Positions 24,811 to 35,600 of a DNA stretch of 64,000 nucleotides are shown piece after piece. A model generated the notes under the pieces. That model made no database searches and had not been told where the DNA came from. It was given only the letters and a program-made list of their open reading frames with translations. The position numbers and the translations under genes are program-made. Within the stretch, counting starts at the first letter, position 1; each line of letters begins with the position of its first letter. The DNA is from Chitinophaga sp. S165 (lineage in GTDB: Bacteria > Bacteroidota > Bacteroidia > Chitinophagales > Chitinophagaceae), in the NCBI RefSeq assembly GCF_003182155.1, contig NZ_QGTG01000002.1:1069646-1133645 (forward strand), read 5' to 3'.

Positions 24811-27800
24811 ATGAATATACAGGCTGTTTTACAACTGTACCAGCGAGATTCCCGCCTGCAACAGCTGGTGAAAGGGATACATTTGTCCGATCCACAGTAT
24901 TTTCAATTATCAGGACTAACCGGAAGTGCCACCACATTTATAGCGGCGGGAGCGTGGGAGCTGGCCAATTCCGTGAATCATCTCTTCATTCTTAACGACA
25001 AGGAAGAGGCTGCCTATTTCCATAATGACCTGGAATCTTTAAGCCAGGCGCTGGATATCTTCTACTTTCCGGACTCCTTCAAGAAGGCCGGCTACTTCAA
25101 CGAGATCAACAGCAGTCATAGCATGCTGCGTACCGAAGCGCTTATGAAGTTCTCCGGACCGGCAATTCATAAAAAGATCCTGGTTACTTATCCGGAGGCA
25201 CTCTGGGAAAAGGTGGCTGCATCTGTTGCGTTCAGCAGCAATATGGTCCAGCTGAAGGTCGGAGACGTGCTGAAAGTGGATGAGCTGCTGGAGAAACTGG
25301 TCGGCTGGGGCTTTGAGTATACAGACTTTGTGTACGAACCGGGACAATATGCTTTGCGTGGTGGTATCCTCGATATCTATTCCTTTGGGAATGAGAAGCC
25401 TTACCGTATTGAACTGTTTGGTGAAGACATCGACTCTATCCGTCTCTTTGATCCGGAAACACAGCTGAGCGAGCGCAAGCTGACACAGGTGACGCTGATC
25501 GCCAATATGGATACGCAGGGACTTAACCATCAGAAGACTTCCCTGCTGGAGTTCCTTCCGCAGAATACAGTGGTCTGGATGAAAGATCCCGGTTATGTAC
25601 AGGATGTCATACTGCAACTGGAAGAAAAGCTGGATGCGTTCCTGCAAACCGGCCAGTCAGTGAAAGTAGGTGAAGATGATACGATGAAGCTGGAGGAAAC
25701 AGATTTTGTAAAAGCGCACCCGCTGATGCAGGAACTGTTACGCCGGCATTGCATTGTGTTCAGCAACCGCCAGTGGTGGGAAGAGACTAACCGTTCTTTT
25801 ATACCACTCAACTTTGAAACACAGGAGCAGCCTGTCTTTAACCGGCAGTTTGAAATGCTGATCAAAGACCTTGATGCACACAACAAGAATAAATATACCC
25901 TGTTCATCTTCGCAGAAAATGCCCGCCAGCTGGAAAGGCTGCGCAGCATTTTTGAAGATCTGAAAGCGGATTTTACATTCTACCCTATCCCTTCTCCTGT
26001 CAGTCATGGTTTCATAGACCATACGCTGAAACTGGTTTGTTATACTGATCACCAGATCTTCCAGCGTTACCATAAGTACAAGGTAAAGCAGGCCTACAAC
26101 AAGAACAAGGCGATCACCATGAAGACGCTGCGTGAACTGCAGTCGGGCGATTTTGTGACGCACATCGATCATGGTGTCGGTATGTACAGCGGTTTGCAAA
26201 AGATCGAGGTAGGTGGAAAGATGCAGGAAGCGATCCGTATTATTTATAAGAACAATGACCTCTTGTATGTAAACATTAACTCCCTGCATAAGATCAGTAA
26301 ATACTCAGGCAAGGAAGGTGTAGAACCGCGTGTGAACAAGCTGGGTAGCGATGCCTGGGATAAGCTGAAGGAAAAGGCTAAGACCCAGGTAAAAGACATT
26401 GCGAAAGATCTCATCAGGCTTTATGCTGCCCGTAAGGCGCAGCAGGGATTTTCACATACGCCCGATACCTATCTGCAAACGGAACTGGAAGCATCCTTCC
26501 TGTATGAAGATACCCCAGATCAGAGTAAAGCTACCTCGGATGTGAAACGGGACATGGAATCTAATTCTCCGATGGACCGTCTTGTATGTGGTGATGTGGG
26601 CTTTGGTAAAACAGAGATCGCTGTCCGCGCTGCCTTTAAGTCAATTGTAGATGGCAAGCAGGCTGCTGTACTGGTGCCTACTACCATCCTGGCATTCCAG
26701 CACTATAAAACCTTTGCAGAGCGTTTGAAAGATTTCCCTTGTACGGTGGATTATCTGAACCGTTTCAAGTCAGCTAAAGAGAAGAAAGAAACCCTTCAGA
26801 AACTGGCAGAAGGAAAGATCGATATCATCATTGGTACGCACGCCTTACTGGGTAAAGAAGTGAAGTTTAAAGATCTCGGTGTGCTGGTAGTGGATGAAGA
26901 GCAAAAGTTCGGTGTATCTGCGAAGGAAAAGCTGAAACATCTGAAAGTGAACGTCGATACGTTGACACTAACGGCTACACCTATACCGAGAACATTACAG
27001 TTCTCATTGATGGGCGCAAGAGACTTGTCCGTCATCAACACTCCGCCGCCTAACAGGCAGCCGATAGAAACGGAAGTGCATGTGTTCGATCATGACCTGA
27101 TCCGTGATGCGATCTATTATGAAACAGAGCGTGGCGGGCAGGTATACTTTGTATATAACAGGGTGAAAGGTTTAGGTGAAATAAGCAGCCTGATAAAAGG
27201 ACTTTGTCCTGATCTCTCTATTGCTACCGCACACGGGCAAATGGAAGGACATCAGCTGGAAGAAGTGATCCTCGATTTCATTGACAGAAAGTATGATGTA
27301 CTCGTATGTACCAACATCGTGGAAAGCGGTGTGGATATCCCGAATGCGAACACGATCATCATCAATAATGCACACCACTTCGGTTTAAGTGACCTGCACC
27401 AGTTGCGCGGTCGTGTAGGGCGTAGCAATAAAAAAGCTTTCTGTTATCTGCTGGCGCCCCCTATGAGTACATTGCCTGCCGATAGCCGTAAAAGATTACA
27501 GACGCTGGAGCAACACAGTGAATTAGGTAGTGGTTTCCAGATCGCCATGCGCGACCTGGACATCCGTGGCGCAGGTAACCTGCTGGGTGGTGAACAGAGC
27601 GGCTTTATTTCAGAGATCGGATTTGATATGTATCAGAAGATCCTGGACGAAGCCATCCGTGAACTGAAACAAAACGAGTTCCGTGATCTCTTCAAGGAAC
27701 AACTGGAGGAGAAGAAAGACTTTGTAAGCGATTGTACCATCGATACTGACCTCGAAATACTGATCCCGGATAGTTATGTGGAAAGTATACAGGAACGTCT

Positions 27801-28185
27801 GAGCCTTTACCAGGAGCTGGATAATATCATCCTGGAGAGCAAACTCCAGACTTTCGAAGCAGGACTGATCGACCGCTTTGGTCCGTTACCTGAACCTGTT
27901 AAAGATCTGCTCTGTATGATCCGTTGCCGCTGGATGGCGATCAAACTTGGTTTTGAAAAGATGATGCTGAAAGACGAGACGCTGCGTTGTTACTTTATCA
28001 ACAACCCGGATTCTCCATACTTCGAATCGCCTACATTCAATCATATCCTTACTTATCTGCAAACAAGAGTGAACAATGCGAAGCTGAAGCAGGTAGGAAA
28101 GAACTTTATGCTGGTGGCGGATCGTATACGGTCAATGAGTGATCTGTACGATTTCCTGAAGGCGATGGAGGATGCAAGAAGTTGA
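24811..28185 (+). CDS. mfd: Transcription-repair coupling factor
   Basis: A 1124-aa protein with the full Mfd layout. The N-terminal UvrB-homology part (YALRGGILDIYSFGNEKPYR) is followed by the CarD-like RNA polymerase interaction domain (LQSGDFVTHIDHGVGMYSG), then the RecG-like translocase with Walker A GDVGFGKTE near residue 594, the DEEQ box (VVDEEQKFGV) near 694, TLTATPIPRTLQFSL, and the TRG block RGRVGRSNKKAFCYLL. The C-terminal regulatory domain D7 closes the protein. Mfd pushes stalled RNA polymerase off lesions and recruits UvrA. It has its own promoter and no co-directional partner immediately downstream. Confidence 0.98.
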   Translation: MNIQAVLQLYQRDSRLQQLVKGIHLSDPQYFQLSGLTGSATTFIAAGAWELANSVNHLFILNDKEEAAYFHNDLESLSQALDIFYFPDSFKKAGYFNEINSSHSMLRTEALMKFSGPAIHKKILVTYPEALWEKVAASVAFSSNMVQLKVGDVLKVDELLEKLVGWGFEYTDFVYEPGQYALRGGILDIYSFGNEKPYRIELFGEDIDSIRLFDPETQLSERKLTQVTLIANMDTQGLNHQKTSLLEFLPQNTVVWMKDPGYVQDVILQLEEKLDAFLQTGQSVKVGEDDTMKLEETDFVKAHPLMQELLRRHCIVFSNRQWWEETNRSFIPLNFETQEQPVFNRQFEMLIKDLDAHNKNKYTLFIFAENARQLERLRSIFEDLKADFTFYPIPSPVSHGFIDHTLKLVCYTDHQIFQRYHKYKVKQAYNKNKAITMKTLRELQSGDFVTHIDHGVGMYSGLQKIEVGGKMQEAIRIIYKNNDLLYVNINSLHKISKYSGKEGVEPRVNKLGSDAWDKLKEKAKTQVKDIAKDLIRLYAARKAQQGFSHTPDTYLQTELEASFLYEDTPDQSKATSDVKRDMESNSPMDRLVCGDVGFGKTEIAVRAAFKSIVDGKQAAVLVPTTILAFQHYKTFAERLKDFPCTVDYLNRFKSAKEKKETLQKLAEGKIDIIIGTHALLGKEVKFKDLGVLVVDEEQKFGVSAKEKLKHLKVNVDTLTLTATPIPRTLQFSLMGARDLSVINTPPPNRQPIETEVHVFDHDLIRDAIYYETERGGQVYFVYNRVKGLGEISSLIKGLCPDLSIATAHGQMEGHQLEEVILDFIDRKYDVLVCTNIVESGVDIPNANTIIINNAHHFGLSDLHQLRGRVGRSNKKAFCYLLAPPMSTLPADSRKRLQTLEQHSELGSGFQIAMRDLDIRGAGNLLGGEQSGFISEIGFDMYQKILDEAIRELKQNEFRDLFKEQLEEKKDFVSDCTIDTDLEILIPDSYVESIQERLSLYQELDNIILESKLQTFEAGLIDRFGPLPEPVKDLLCMIRCRWMAIKLGFEKMMLKDETLRCYFINNPDSPYFESPTFNHILTYLQTRVNNAKLKQVGKNFMLVADRIRSMSDLYDFLKAMEDARS

Positions 28186-28192
28186 TGTAATA

Positions 28193-28322
28193 TCCGGTGT
28201 TGCAACGTTTTGGGATAATGACACGCGGGCGTTGTAATGTTCCGGTGTTACAACGTTCCGGCATAACGAATACCTGGGGTTTGCAACCCCTGGCTACAAA
28301 CAGGGCACTCCTGACGGAGTGC
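28193..28322. repeat. REP-like cluster of short repeats and hairpins after mfd
   Basis: TCCGGTGTTGCAACGTTT (from about 28193) recurs as TCCGGTGTTACAACGTTC near 28241. Then three hairpins follow without gaps: GGGGTT/AACCCC (28276-28290), CCCTG/CAGGG (28288-28305) and GCACTCC/GGAGTGC (28305-28322). The first two share bases and so exclude each other in part. No T-run follows, so it is not a normal terminator; it looks like a dispersed intergenic repeat. Confidence 0.5.
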
Positions 28323-28339
28323 TACCGGAGCGAAGATTG

Positions 28340-30289
28340 TCATCTGACTATTGTTACGGTGCCTCTTCTGCTAAAGAGCCTTCCGGTGTAATCTGTTCCC
28401 TGGATCATCCATACATAGGTGCCTGCCGGCATAGGCGTGCCTTTAAAAGTACCGTCCCAGGTACCCGAAAGGGATTGCGTTCTGAATACTTCCTGTCCCC
28501 ACCTGTTCCATACACAGAAAAAATCCAGTTGAGGTACTCCTGGTGAAATAGCCCGGAAAACATCATTACGGCCGTCATTATTGGGAGAAAATGCTGTAGG
28601 TACATAGAACTCCGGACCTGCATAAACTTTCACGTAAAGGGTGTCTTTTTCAATACAACCTTCAGAAGATGTTACAGTAAGATAGTAAGCCTGGTCCTGC
28701 TGAAGATAAGCAATGGGATCTGCACTGTAGGCGTCTGTCAATCCTGTGGCTGGCGACCATGTAAACTGAAGCCCGTCGCCTGTGGTTTGTGCATTCAGCT
28801 GTAAGGGCTGATTACGGGCTATGAGTGTATCATTGCCGGCAAACAGACCGATATCCATAACATTAACGGATACAGGGAATGTATCGGAAAGACAGCCGTC
28901 GGTACTCATAACATGTAAACCAGCCTGATAATCGCCGCCTTCCGGATAGATGTAGCTGATATCCTGTCCGGTTTGTTGCTGGCCATTCCCGAGGTCCCAG
29001 TACCACTGCGATAGCGGTATGGAAGGCGTTTGATCGGTACCGGTAAAATTGATCGGAAGGCCGATACAGACATTTTCCCCGGTAGCACTGATATAAGGCG
29101 TAGGATATATCGGTCCTATCTTTTGGATGGATGCACTACACCCCTGTGCAGACGTTGCCACTAACATGATTGCGTATATCCCGATAGAGTCATATTGTAT
29201 AGAGGGATGTTCTGCATTGGATGTCCGGCCATCCCCAAAATCCCATTCCCATTTTTGAATGGTACCTACATCAAGCTGTGTTTCATTGGTGAGAGTAAGG
29301 GGGCGTCCTGTACATACAGCATCGTAACTGAAGGAAGGTACAGGATAAGAACCGATGATCACATCCTGCTTCATCGTATCTGATATGCAGCCACTGTTAT
29401 CTTCGATCACAAGACGTACTTCATACTCGCCTGCTTTCGCATACAAATGTGGTGGCGGATCAGGAACAGAAGAACCAGTACCGTCACCAAAATCCCATCG
29501 CCAGCGGGTAACTGTACCAAATGATTTGGAATCATCTTCGAATACAATAGCGGAACCATCACAAAAGAGTTGGTTATTATCGAACTGTAACTGTGGCCTG
29601 AGAGCTGCACAGAATTGCTGTTTGTTAAAACTTCCGCCGGTGGCGGAGCCGAAACCCCAATATACCATAGGGTCTCCACCAAATATTTCGGCAGTAAGAT
29701 CTTTTTGAACGGCAACGCGTAATGAATCATCAATACTTACTTCCAGCGTTTTGCTCCCCGCATCCCATTTGATGCGGAAGATATGCCAGTTGCAATCTTC
29801 AATGTTTCCGTTCCCGCTTAATGCCGTAACCGGCCCTGCCAGGTTGTTGCTACTGGTATGAGAAATATCTCCGTTTACCTGTATGGATACGTGATCGTAA
29901 TCAGGATCTCCATCGTCGGCATTCTGCCAGGTGTCTATCAATACACCTACGGAAGGGCTGATATTCTGAAAGCCCATACCCTGACCCGTAGCGCCAAGAT
30001 TTGTACCCTGTGTTTGCAGGATGAACGCTATACCGTCTGCTCCGGTTTCATCCTTGCAGCCTAAGTTTACGTCAAAGTAGTAGTCAAAGGAGTTGTTAAG
30101 GCTGATCTTATTTTTATTCCACACGGTACCGCTCGATTGAGGGACCTCTTCAGTCAGCACATAACAGTTACATGTTCGCTGGGTTGCCGCACCGTTTAGT
30201 ATATACGGGGTTTGTAACTGAGCATATAATAGTGTACTAGATAATAACAGCCAAAACAATCCTGTCAAAAGCGTCAATGCTCTGGTCAT
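28340..30289 (-). CDS. Lectin/PKD-repeat surface protein with T9SS (CHU_C) sorting domain
   Basis: From the ATG at 30289 the product is 649 aa, with a signal peptide of about 23 residues (ending LLYAQ). Next is an L-type (legume-like) lectin domain of about 220 aa: DGIAFILQTQGTNLGATGQG and the metal-site region IDTWQNADDGDPDYDH. Three PKD domains follow (WRWDFGDG, WEWDFGDG, WYWDLGNG). The last 90 residues start FYVPTAFSPNNDGRNDVFR, the 'gliding motility-associated C-terminal domain' that sends cargo through the type IX secretion system. It is probably a secreted or surface-attached glycan-binding protein. The open frame reaches 30361, but the signal peptide fixes the start. Confidence 0.9.
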   Translation of the reverse strand: MTRALTLLTGLFWLLLSSTLLYAQLQTPYILNGAATQRTCNCYVLTEEVPQSSGTVWNKNKISLNNSFDYYFDVNLGCKDETGADGIAFILQTQGTNLGATGQGMGFQNISPSVGVLIDTWQNADDGDPDYDHVSIQVNGDISHTSSNNLAGPVTALSGNGNIEDCNWHIFRIKWDAGSKTLEVSIDDSLRVAVQKDLTAEIFGGDPMVYWGFGSATGGSFNKQQFCAALRPQLQFDNNQLFCDGSAIVFEDDSKSFGTVTRWRWDFGDGTGSSVPDPPPHLYAKAGEYEVRLVIEDNSGCISDTMKQDVIIGSYPVPSFSYDAVCTGRPLTLTNETQLDVGTIQKWEWDFGDGRTSNAEHPSIQYDSIGIYAIMLVATSAQGCSASIQKIGPIYPTPYISATGENVCIGLPINFTGTDQTPSIPLSQWYWDLGNGQQQTGQDISYIYPEGGDYQAGLHVMSTDGCLSDTFPVSVNVMDIGLFAGNDTLIARNQPLQLNAQTTGDGLQFTWSPATGLTDAYSADPIAYLQQDQAYYLTVTSSEGCIEKDTLYVKVYAGPEFYVPTAFSPNNDGRNDVFRAISPGVPQLDFFCVWNRWGQEVFRTQSLSGTWDGTFKGTPMPAGTYVWMIQGTDYTGRLFSRRGTVTIVR

Positions 30290-30390
30290 AGGTAAATTGC
30301 TGTTAGTAAAATAAAAAAAATAATCTGTGTAACATATAGGGAGATCAAACGTTAGAGGCAAACGGGCTATATATCTTTATTCGTAAAGTA

Positions 30391-30422
30391 TTGTAGGCTG
30401 GTACACCGGGAAAATATTTTTG
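30391..30422 (+). promoter_or_regulatory. Promoter TTG-N21-TATTTTTG before the SIMPL gene
   Basis: TTG at 30391-30393, 21-bp spacer, TATTTTTG at 30415-30422; the ATG at 30512 is 89 bases downstream, leaving a leader of about 80 nt. Confidence 0.65.
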
Positions 30423-30511
30423 CCCCATTTATGGAATCGGAATATTAAGCAGCATCATATAGCCAAACAACGGAAACTATAATTATTCAATTATCATCAA
30501 ATCAAAAGAGT

Positions 30512-31216
30512 ATGAAAAAGGTAATGTTTTTACTGGCAGGATTATTCATAGCATCATTAAGTCAGGCTCAGCAAACAGACAATAAACCTCCTGTTAAAAA
30601 GATCGAAGTAACAGGCTCCGCAGAAATAGAAATTACACCGGATGAGATCTACCTGGATATTGCACTGCGTGAGTTCAAGAATAAAACTACAAAAGTAGAG
30701 ATGGCCACACTGGAAAGCCAGTTACAGAAAGCAGTGAAAGAAGCGGGTATTCCTGCTGCAGATCTGACCATTGCCAATGTATTCGGTACTAACTATGACC
30801 AATGGTGGGTTAAAAAGAAAAAGGACCCGGATTTCATGGCGCGTAAACAATATCGTCTTAAACTGAGCAACCTCGATAAAGTAAATGACATCCTGGGTGC
30901 TGTAGATGCAGAAGGTATCGAAAGTGTGAACATCAGCAGCTATACACACAGCAAAATGGAAGAATACCGTAAACAGGTAAAAACAAAAGCATTGCAGGCT
31001 GCTAAAGCAAAGGCTACTTATATGCTGGAAGCTATCGGAAACACTATCGACGGTGTGCTGGAAGTGCAGGAGATCAATACTGATAACTATGCGGACGTAG
31101 CGCCTGTTGCATTCAATTCATTTGCACGTGTTGCAGGTGCAGAAGCAGCAGATGCATCATCCTTCAAAAAAATAAAAGTACGTGCTGAAGTAAGAGCAGT
31201 ATTCTTTATAAAATAA
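30512..31216 (+). CDS. SIMPL (DUF541) domain periplasmic protein
   Basis: A 234-aa protein with a signal peptide (residues 1-19, SLSQA-Q). The mature chain opens with KKIEVTGSAEIEITPDEIYL, the recurrent start of SIMPL/DUF541 proteins, and ends in FKKIKVRAEVRAVFFIK, the closing beta strands. SIMPL proteins such as mouse SIMPL and bacterial BP26/YggE form periplasmic or outer-membrane assemblies; YggE is linked to oxidative stress. Here the role is unknown. The gene stands alone between its own promoter and a strong terminator. Confidence 0.92.
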   Translation: MKKVMFLLAGLFIASLSQAQQTDNKPPVKKIEVTGSAEIEITPDEIYLDIALREFKNKTTKVEMATLESQLQKAVKEAGIPAADLTIANVFGTNYDQWWVKKKKDPDFMARKQYRLKLSNLDKVNDILGAVDAEGIESVNISSYTHSKMEEYRKQVKTKALQAAKAKATYMLEAIGNTIDGVLEVQEINTDNYADVAPVAFNSFARVAGAEAADASSFKKIKVRAEVRAVFFIK

Positions 31217-31234
31217 TAACCGCTGCATAATAGA

Positions 31235-31275
31235 AAAGGGAGCCTGCTTAATGCATCGCTCCCTTTCTTTTTTTG
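31235..31275 (+). terminator. Terminator between SIMPL and susD genes
   Basis: AAAGGGAGC (31235-31243) pairs perfectly with GCTCCCTTT (31258-31266) and is followed by CTTTTTTTT. It stops the SIMPL transcript and may also serve the convergent SusD gene. Confidence 0.85.
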
Positions 31276-31284
31276 ATGATGGTA

Positions 31285-32676
31285 TTAATTATCCCACCAA
31301 ACTTTATCAGTTAGTTTTGCCTTCTGCAGGTCCTGCGGGTTAGCTGTGATCTCATTCAATGGATAAAGGAACCGGCGCGGAAAGCTCGTTACCGTATTAT
31401 TAGGGATCATCTTTAATACCGGATAGCCGGTACGCCGCCAGTCTGTATAGTTTTCAACAGAAAGGAAATTTGCAGTGCTCTTTTCTTCGATGATCAGTTG
31501 CAATGCATTGTTCGCAGTTAGTATGCCACGTTGTGATAAATATGTTTGTGCGGCAGTGCTGTTAGTATCAATCCCCAGCTTTAATAAATTGCCTGCTACG
31601 GCCTCACGAAATACAGGCTGTGCCGCTGCATAATCAGCTGTAATGTAAGTAGCTTCTGCTTTCAGGAACAACGCTTCTGCTGCATTAAGTATGTATACTT
31701 TGGATGCAATATCACCATAAAAGCTACCAGCCACTGAGAAGTCCTGCAACTTACCCGCTCCTGTACCGATCACGTTACCTGTATATAATCCTGTGTTCTC
31801 TGCCTTACTGGCGAGGTATGGCAAACGCGGATCGTTATGTTTTACCAGTGAATCTATATAGTGAGATGATAACACTAAAGTGGATGTATTGTAGAAGTGC
31901 AGGTACCATGCGTTGGATGATGTCGAAGTGCCATTGTATGCAAATGCACAATCATCATTGTTACTGCTCATACCATTTGCCAGCGCACTCAATGCAAGAT
32001 TGGCCTGTGCTGCCGCATCATAGCCAGGTGCTTTGGTAAGATGCATATAGTAACGTGCCTTCAGCGTATAAGCCATTTTAACCCATTTGGACATATCGCC
32101 TGCATAGTAGTAATCGTCCGTTCCGGGAGCGTCACCTGTACCTGAATTCAGTTGTGTTATCGCCTCATCCAGCAATGATTGTATGCCCTTGTAAATGTCT
32201 TCCTGTTTATCATACGCCGGTGTTGTGTTGCCTGTTCCGGTGAATGCTTCGGAGAACGGTACATCTCCCCACAGATCTGTAGCAGTGCCCAGTGTATAAG
32301 CTGTTAGTACTTTTGCGATTCCTGCATACATCATGTTGCCATTTGCGGTAGCCTGTTTGTCAAGTATATTCAGATTATTTAACACCACTACATAATGCGA
32401 GTTCCAGTAGTCGTCAAATGTGGAACTTGTTACCATATAGTTGACCGTATTTGGTATTGGCTGATTTGGTACACAGTTCTGCATCCATTGATTGACAAGC
32501 GTAGCCGCATTACCTGCTGCAATGTATTGTGAAACACCCGCCTCCAAAGGCGCCAGCAGCAGACTTTCAGAAACGTCAGAAGGTACATTCGGGTTCTGAT
32601 TGACGTCAAGGTATTTCTTACATCCTGACAGTATAATGGCCGTCAGCATTGATATGATGATGAACGAGTTTTTCAT
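31285..32676 (-). CDS. SusD/RagB-family outer-membrane lipoprotein
   Basis: A 463-aa lipoprotein with lipobox LSGC (Cys19) and the SusD-like start CKKYLDVNQNPNVPSDV. The blocks ATDLWGDVPFSEAF, MSKWVKMAYTLKARYYMHL and EALFLKAEATYI are typical of the SusD-like_2 group. These lids bind ligands and sit on SusC-type transporters. The gene starts 14 bp after the susC gene on the same strand, giving the normal pair. No glycoside hydrolase, protease, sigma or anti-sigma gene is adjacent, so the ligand cannot be guessed; it need not be a sugar. Confidence 0.95.
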   Translation of the reverse strand: MKNSFIIISMLTAIILSGCKKYLDVNQNPNVPSDVSESLLLAPLEAGVSQYIAAGNAATLVNQWMQNCVPNQPIPNTVNYMVTSSTFDDYWNSHYVVVLNNLNILDKQATANGNMMYAGIAKVLTAYTLGTATDLWGDVPFSEAFTGTGNTTPAYDKQEDIYKGIQSLLDEAITQLNSGTGDAPGTDDYYYAGDMSKWVKMAYTLKARYYMHLTKAPGYDAAAQANLALSALANGMSSNNDDCAFAYNGTSTSSNAWYLHFYNTSTLVLSSHYIDSLVKHNDPRLPYLASKAENTGLYTGNVIGTGAGKLQDFSVAGSFYGDIASKVYILNAAEALFLKAEATYITADYAAAQPVFREAVAGNLLKLGIDTNSTAAQTYLSQRGILTANNALQLIIEEKSTANFLSVENYTDWRRTGYPVLKMIPNNTVTSFPRRFLYPLNEITANPQDLQKAKLTDKVWWDN

Positions 32677-32690
32677 GTTGCAATGATTTA

Positions 32691-35600
32691 CTAGAAGGTG
32701 AATTTTAACGTACAGTCAAATGACCGGGCAGTAGGAGCAGAGAATGTATAAACACCTAATCCTGCGTTACCTGCACCCCACGAGTTTACTTCGGGATCGC
32801 CGCCTGTGAAGCTGGCATCCTTATGTATCCACAGGTTGCGGCCCGTTAATACAATTGATGCGTCTCTGAACGGTAAGCGGCTTGTTCCTTTTGCAAGTGT
32901 ATACGAGAGACTTACATTTCGCAACTTGATGTACGATGCGTTTTGTATAAATGCTTCCGTTATACCACTGATCTGCTGAAAGTAACTTTGTCCTGTAACA
33001 GATTGTTTGTTGGGCGCACTCGTAGCATCGCTGATACCTGGTACCACTCTGTCCTCCCTTTTTTCAGTCTGCGCGGAAGAGCCGTAGTAAAGGCCATAAC
33101 CATCATCAGAGTTAAGAATATCTCCACCTTGTTTTGTATCAAAGAAGAAACTTAGTCCAAATTGTTTATAGCGTAGTTGATTGGTAATACCTCCTATCCA
33201 GTCGGGCGTGATATTGCCTACCACATCGAAGTCGCCGGACGCATAAGGTAATCCTGCGTCATTGATGCGCAGCTGGCCATCGGCAGTACGTGCGTATTTG
33301 GTGCCATAGATAAGTCCCCAGGGTTGTCCTTCTTTTGCATAGATAGTACCGATGCTTGTTTGTGTGAGCCCTCCACCGATATGTTCTACCTTCTGATTAA
33401 GTTTTGAATAGTTCACTGTTATATCCCAGGTGAAATCTTTTGTTCTGACAGGCGTCAGCGTAAGTAAAACTTCAATACCCTTTGTTGACATCTTAGCAGA
33501 GTTGATAGTCGTACTAGCGTAGCCGGTAGAGTTAGCAAGTGAGATGTTTTCTACTATGCCCTGCGACATACGTCTGTCAAAGTAAGAAGCTTCCAGTCCT
33601 ATCCTGTTGTTCAGTAATTTCATTTCCAATCCTAGCTCAAATTCTTTCTGCAGCTCATTTTTCAGGTCCGGATTACCCAATGAAGGACTGATCAGGAAAC
33701 CATTCTGTCCGTTATATGGGAATGTCAGATTACTGCTTACATCACCATAAATGATGGCCTGATTGTAGGGAGTAGTTGTTGCATATGTCTTCACGTTATC
33801 ATTACCAACTGAGGCGAAGGATGCTCTTATTTTACCGAAAGGGATCACCTCTTTCAGTTTATCATGAAATAGCTCAGAGAAGATGAAACCGCCTGCTATA
33901 GAGCCATACGGGTAGTATGTATTTTCGGTGGATAGTACTGAACTGCCATCATACCTTCCTGTGAGTGACAATACCAGCAAACGGTTGTAGTCTACTTCCG
34001 CCTGTGCATAAAAACCAACTTTCCTGCGGAGGTATTGCGATTCAGTATAGGTCACTGATGATGCACTCGCCATGTTGTAATAACCTGGTTTCGCAAGACC
34101 AAGCCCTAATGCGGTCATGTAGTCGCTGTGCTCAGAATAGACATTGTTTCCCAACAGCAGGCTGGCATTGGTTTTTGCGCCAAACTGTTTTCTCAGTTGT
34201 ACAATGAAGTCGTGGTTAAATTGCCTGAAGTTCTTGTTATTGCTATAGGTAAGACCGGTACTGTAAGTAATGTCTTTCATGTTGACGTGATAGCTCAGCT
34301 GATCAGCATAAATGTCCGCACCTACTCTTTCTGTAATGGATAACCAGTCAACAGGAGCATATACAAAAGTCATTACCGGCAGGAACCTGTTCACGGTAGT
34401 TGTGTTCAGAATATTATCCAATACCCAGTACGGATTATTACGGCTATAGCGGTATAAACGCTGCGTGCCATCGGGGTTGAGGTATGGTTTCAGGTCGTAA
34501 GATACAGGTGCGGTAAATACCGTCCACAGCGGACTTTCCAGGCCATATCCTTCCGGCATTTTATTGTTCTTTGCAGAACTGTAGGTCAACTGAAAAGTAG
34601 CATTAAGTTTGTCCAGGATCTGTGTGCTGTATTTGGCGAATACACTATGACGTGCATAAGATGTTTTAGGTATAGTGCCTTTCTGATCGAAGTAAGAATA
34701 AGACATAAAATAATTGGACGCGGTATTGCCACCCGATACACTAACAGTGCTGTTAGATGTAACGCCTGTACGGAAAAATTCTTTCAGCGGATGATGTGCT
34801 TTCGCCTTTTGTCCGTTGATGGTTAACGTGTCAATGCGCGGTCCCCAGGAGGTGCTGGTCTTATTAGCTTCACCGTCAAAATAGATGCCTTTATCGCCTT
34901 GTGCATAGGTGTATTGCCTGTCAGGAAAAATGGTGTTCTCAAAAGAAAGGCCGGATGATAAAGTCAGTACCGGCTTACGGCTTACAGTTCCTCTTTTGGT
35001 CGTGATCAGTACTACGCCACGTGCACCGGCAGAACCATATAGAGCAGTGGCCGCGGCGCCTTTAAGCACGTTAATGTTTTCAATGGTAGCAGGATCTATG
35101 TCTGCCAGCCTGTTCGTACCGGAGCCGCCATTGTAGGTGCCGCCGCTTTCGTCATTGTTGATAGGCACGCCATCCATTACTATTAACGCCTGATTTTCGC
35201 CCGAGATGGAAGTAATACCGCGTATCACAATACGTGCAGAGCTACCGGGCATACCGGAAGAACTGGTGATCTGCACACCTGCCACTTTACCGGTGAGTGA
35301 GTTCAGTACGTTAGGCTCTTTGGCCCGCAGGATCTCATCACTTTTTACTTCCTGTGCACTGAATGTGAGGTTCCTTTTTTCTTTCCTGACGCCTAGTGCC
35401 GTTACCACCACTTCATTCAGGTCACTGGCGTTCTCGGACAAGGTGATGGTAAAGTGTTGTTCACTGCCGACGGGAATTTCTTTAAGAGTGTATCCTACGG
35501 CGCGGATGATCAATGTAGCACCGGGGGCAGCTTCAAGCTTAAATGATCCGTCCTGCGCAGTTGTCGTCCCTTTTGAAGTGCCTTTGATAATGATGGAGGC

